Assembly (NCBI GenBank): GCA_045652815.1
Contig: JAZOLH010000040.1
Coordinates: 1-29,199, forward strand
Reading direction: 5' to 3'
Length of the DNA stretch: 29,199 nucleotides
Origin: UMGS755 sp045652815
GTDB lineage: Bacteria > Bacillota > Clostridia > UBA1381 > UBA9506
Below are positions 27,828 to 29,199 of this stretch, one piece after another. The translations under genes were made by a program, and so were the position numbers. Position 1 is the stretch's first letter; every line of letters begins with the position of its first letter. The notes beneath the pieces are model-generated. The model was not told where the DNA came from. It made no database searches and saw nothing but the letters and a program-made list of their open reading frames with translations.

Positions 27828-27856
27828 TAGTTTGCCAAAAGACAGGAGTCGTATTC
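27828..27856 (-). promoter_or_regulatory. Putative sigma-G (forespore) promoter of gpr
   Basis: On the minus strand, GAATA (27852-27856) fits the sigma-G/F -35 GNATR, and CAAACTA (27828-27834) fits the -10 CATNNTA with one mismatch. The spacer is 17 bases. No sigma-A pair is evident in this short gap. Confidence 0.5.
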
Positions 27857-27868
27857 GCCGGCAAACAA

Positions 27869-27904
27869 AAAAAGAGAACAGAGTCGCTACTCTGTTCTCT
27901 TTTT
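27869..27904 (-). terminator. Terminator of the GGDEF gene
   Basis: A 16-base perfect stem (27869-27884 and 27889-27904) with loop CGCT has A/T runs on both sides. It isolates gpr from the upstream GGDEF gene. Confidence 0.92.
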
Positions 27905-27906
27905 TA

Positions 27907-29013
27907 TTATCTACCTACATTTCGTTGTTGCTTATGATCGTACATTATTTTATCTGCCTTTTTAAAGGCTTCCTCGAAGGGTTTTGCTTTACCAAGCTCC
28001 ACTTTGGCCCAACCATAAGACATCCTAGTTCCGATTGTCGCAAGCATTGTTTCGTTCATCGTTTCCATTTGCTTTGCCAAATCCGAAACGTTCATCTCTT
28101 CTGAAAGCAAAATAAATTCATCACCGCCGAATCTGAAAATCTTGCACGCAAAGTTCTTAAAATGCTCCGCCATAAAGGCTCCGATTTCTTTGAGTATCCT
28201 GTCTCCTTCGGCGTGTCCTTTATCGTCGTTGATTTCCTTGAAGTCATCAATATCCATAACAACGGAAAGAAAGCGTAAGTTTTTATTTTTTCTGTAATTC
28301 TGCGTTTGTTTTCTTGTATATTTTATATATGCTCGTCTATTTCCCAAACCTGTAAGCTCATCAACATAGGCGATGTTTTTAAGCTCGTTGTTTTCAAAGG
28401 TTTTTTTGTTAATTTCCGAAGCATTTTTAACTGCATTGAAAATAAAAAATAATATGGAATAAAAAATAACGGCAAAAACAACAAAATCTAAGCCGGAAGT
28501 TACTGCGCTTTGTTCATCAACAACCGTAAAGATATATTGGTTTAAAAACTGGATAAAGAAAAAAGTTAAAATCAGGTTGATTTTCAGCCAGCCGGAGTCG
28601 AAAAAGATCTTTGCTCTTTTATAAGTCGGGATCAGGGCTTTATATAAAAGCAGGTGCATCGCCACCAGCATCACCGCCTCAATCACCGGTAAATATACAC
28701 TCTCTCCCAAAAAAGCAATTAAACAACGCCCTGCACCGACACAGGTGCAAAACGCGTTTGAATAGGTTAAAAACAGAAACAGTTTCTCGCCGGCTTTGCC
28801 TTTTGCAGAAACAAAAAAAGCAATCAACTTTGCAAACAGCAAACCAAAAAATGTAATCTGCGGATTTTGTTGTAACGCAAGAATACATATGGATACAAAA
28901 GCAAACAACAACCAGGTTACAACTGTTACAATCTTGTTATGTTTCGGTCTTTCTAAATATAAACCTGCCAAAATGTGCGACAGGATTGTTAGTATAGCGC
29001 CAAGATATTCCAA
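27907..29013 (-). CDS. Membrane-bound GGDEF protein (probable diguanylate cyclase)
   Basis: This 368-residue protein has an N-terminal membrane region of about seven helices (5-195) without a recognised sensor family, a short coiled linker (about 198-213) and a GGDEF domain. The domain has YVDELTGLGNRRAY (216-229), metal-binding VVMDIDDFKEIND (251-263) and an intact active-site FGGDEF at 295-300, so it should convert two GTP to c-di-GMP. The inhibitory RxxD site is absent from the expected place (FACK stands there), so product feedback may be missing. No EAL or PilZ gene is nearby. It is a single gene, with its own promoter and terminator. Confidence 0.9.
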   Translation of the reverse strand: MEYLGAILTILSHILAGLYLERPKHNKIVTVVTWLLFAFVSICILALQQNPQITFFGLLFAKLIAFFVSAKGKAGEKLFLFLTYSNAFCTCVGAGRCLIAFLGESVYLPVIEAVMLVAMHLLLYKALIPTYKRAKIFFDSGWLKINLILTFFFIQFLNQYIFTVVDEQSAVTSGLDFVVFAVIFYSILFFIFNAVKNASEINKKTFENNELKNIAYVDELTGLGNRRAYIKYTRKQTQNYRKNKNLRFLSVVMDIDDFKEINDDKGHAEGDRILKEIGAFMAEHFKNFACKIFRFGGDEFILLSEEMNVSDLAKQMETMNETMLATIGTRMSYGWAKVELGKAKPFEEAFKKADKIMYDHKQQRNVGR

Positions 29014-29055
29014 AATAATCCCCCGTTTAAAATGTGATATATATATTGAATCACC

Positions 29056-29084
29056 ATTATATCACGGTCCTGCACCCTTTTCAA
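29056..29084 (-). promoter_or_regulatory. Promoter of the GGDEF gene
   Basis: Minus strand -35 TTGAAA (29079-29084), 17-base spacer, -10 TATAAT (29056-29061). The -10 overlaps one arm of an 8-base inverted repeat, GTGATATA/TATATCAC (29034-29041 and 29058-29065). Beyond it to the window end I see no gene. Confidence 0.7.
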
Positions 29085-29199
29085 GCCACTCGGGAAAAAT
29101 CGTGAAATTGCAACAAAACCAAAGGATTCGCCTCCATTTTTTTATCTATTCTTTAAGTTCCTTGCGGCTTCTGACCCTCTGCCACCGGCAGTGCTCGGG

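Overview
The window looks like about 29 kb of chromosome from an anaerobic, spore-forming member of the Clostridia (Bacillota), probably an uncultured gut-type lineage. The reasons are the ylm division cluster running into ileS, the spore germination protease gpr, cdaA/cdaR and a DarA-type c-di-AMP receptor, an FMN-riboswitch-controlled RibU, the [FeFe]-hydrogenase maturase HydE, and strong AGGAGG ribosome binding sites with consensus TTGACA-N17-TATAAT promoters. The species cannot be fixed from sequence alone.

Layout. 60-641 (-): a LOG-family nucleotide phosphoribohydrolase. 853-4289 (+): an operon of Fe-dependent alcohol dehydrogenase, aldehyde dehydrogenase and a DegV/FakB fatty-acid-binding protein, behind a promoter covered by two tandem perfect palindromes. 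4347-12635 (-): a long division, translation and lipoprotein cluster, in transcription order HlyD-like adaptor, ylmE, sepF, ylmH, divIVA, ileS, lspA, rluD. 12913-14268 (+): citrate synthase. 14269-14882: a non-coding island with two diverged, inverted copies of a structured palindromic element. 14883-17424: an Ldh-family oxidoreductase, a broken SGNH hydrolase gene and a divergent IclR regulator, with twin operators between them. 17462-17537: tRNA-Lys(CUU). 17649-18842 (-): darA, an FMN riboswitch and ribU. 18913-20698: a phage-like switch (CI/LexA-type repressor, divergent small HTH gene, two small phage-like genes) with two families of operator palindromes. 20822-23762 (-): pyridoxamine kinase, mnmA, hydE. 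23924-26810 (+): prfA, cdaA, cdaR. 26845-29013 (-): gpr behind a sigma-G-like promoter, and a membrane GGDEF protein.

How the parts connect. CdaA/CdaR make and control c-di-AMP and DarA senses it. The ylm genes couple division-site proteins to isoleucyl-tRNA synthetase and the lipoprotein signal peptidase. The alcohol/aldehyde dehydrogenase pair followed by a FakB-type carrier suggests a route from fatty alcohol or aldehyde to fatty acid to phospholipid. The kinase, MnmA and HydE genes overlap by 4 bp each.

Less ordinary signals: (i) several promoters have their -10 hexamer inside the left arm of an inverted repeat, two of them perfect 19-20 bp arms with a 4-nt loop; (ii) the compact phage-like switch at 18.9-20.7 kb; (iii) the covarying inverted palindrome pair at 14.4-14.7 kb; (iv) twin IclR-type operators 106 bp apart. 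Most other genes are ordinary housekeeping genes. All family assignments come from reading the sequence without database searches.
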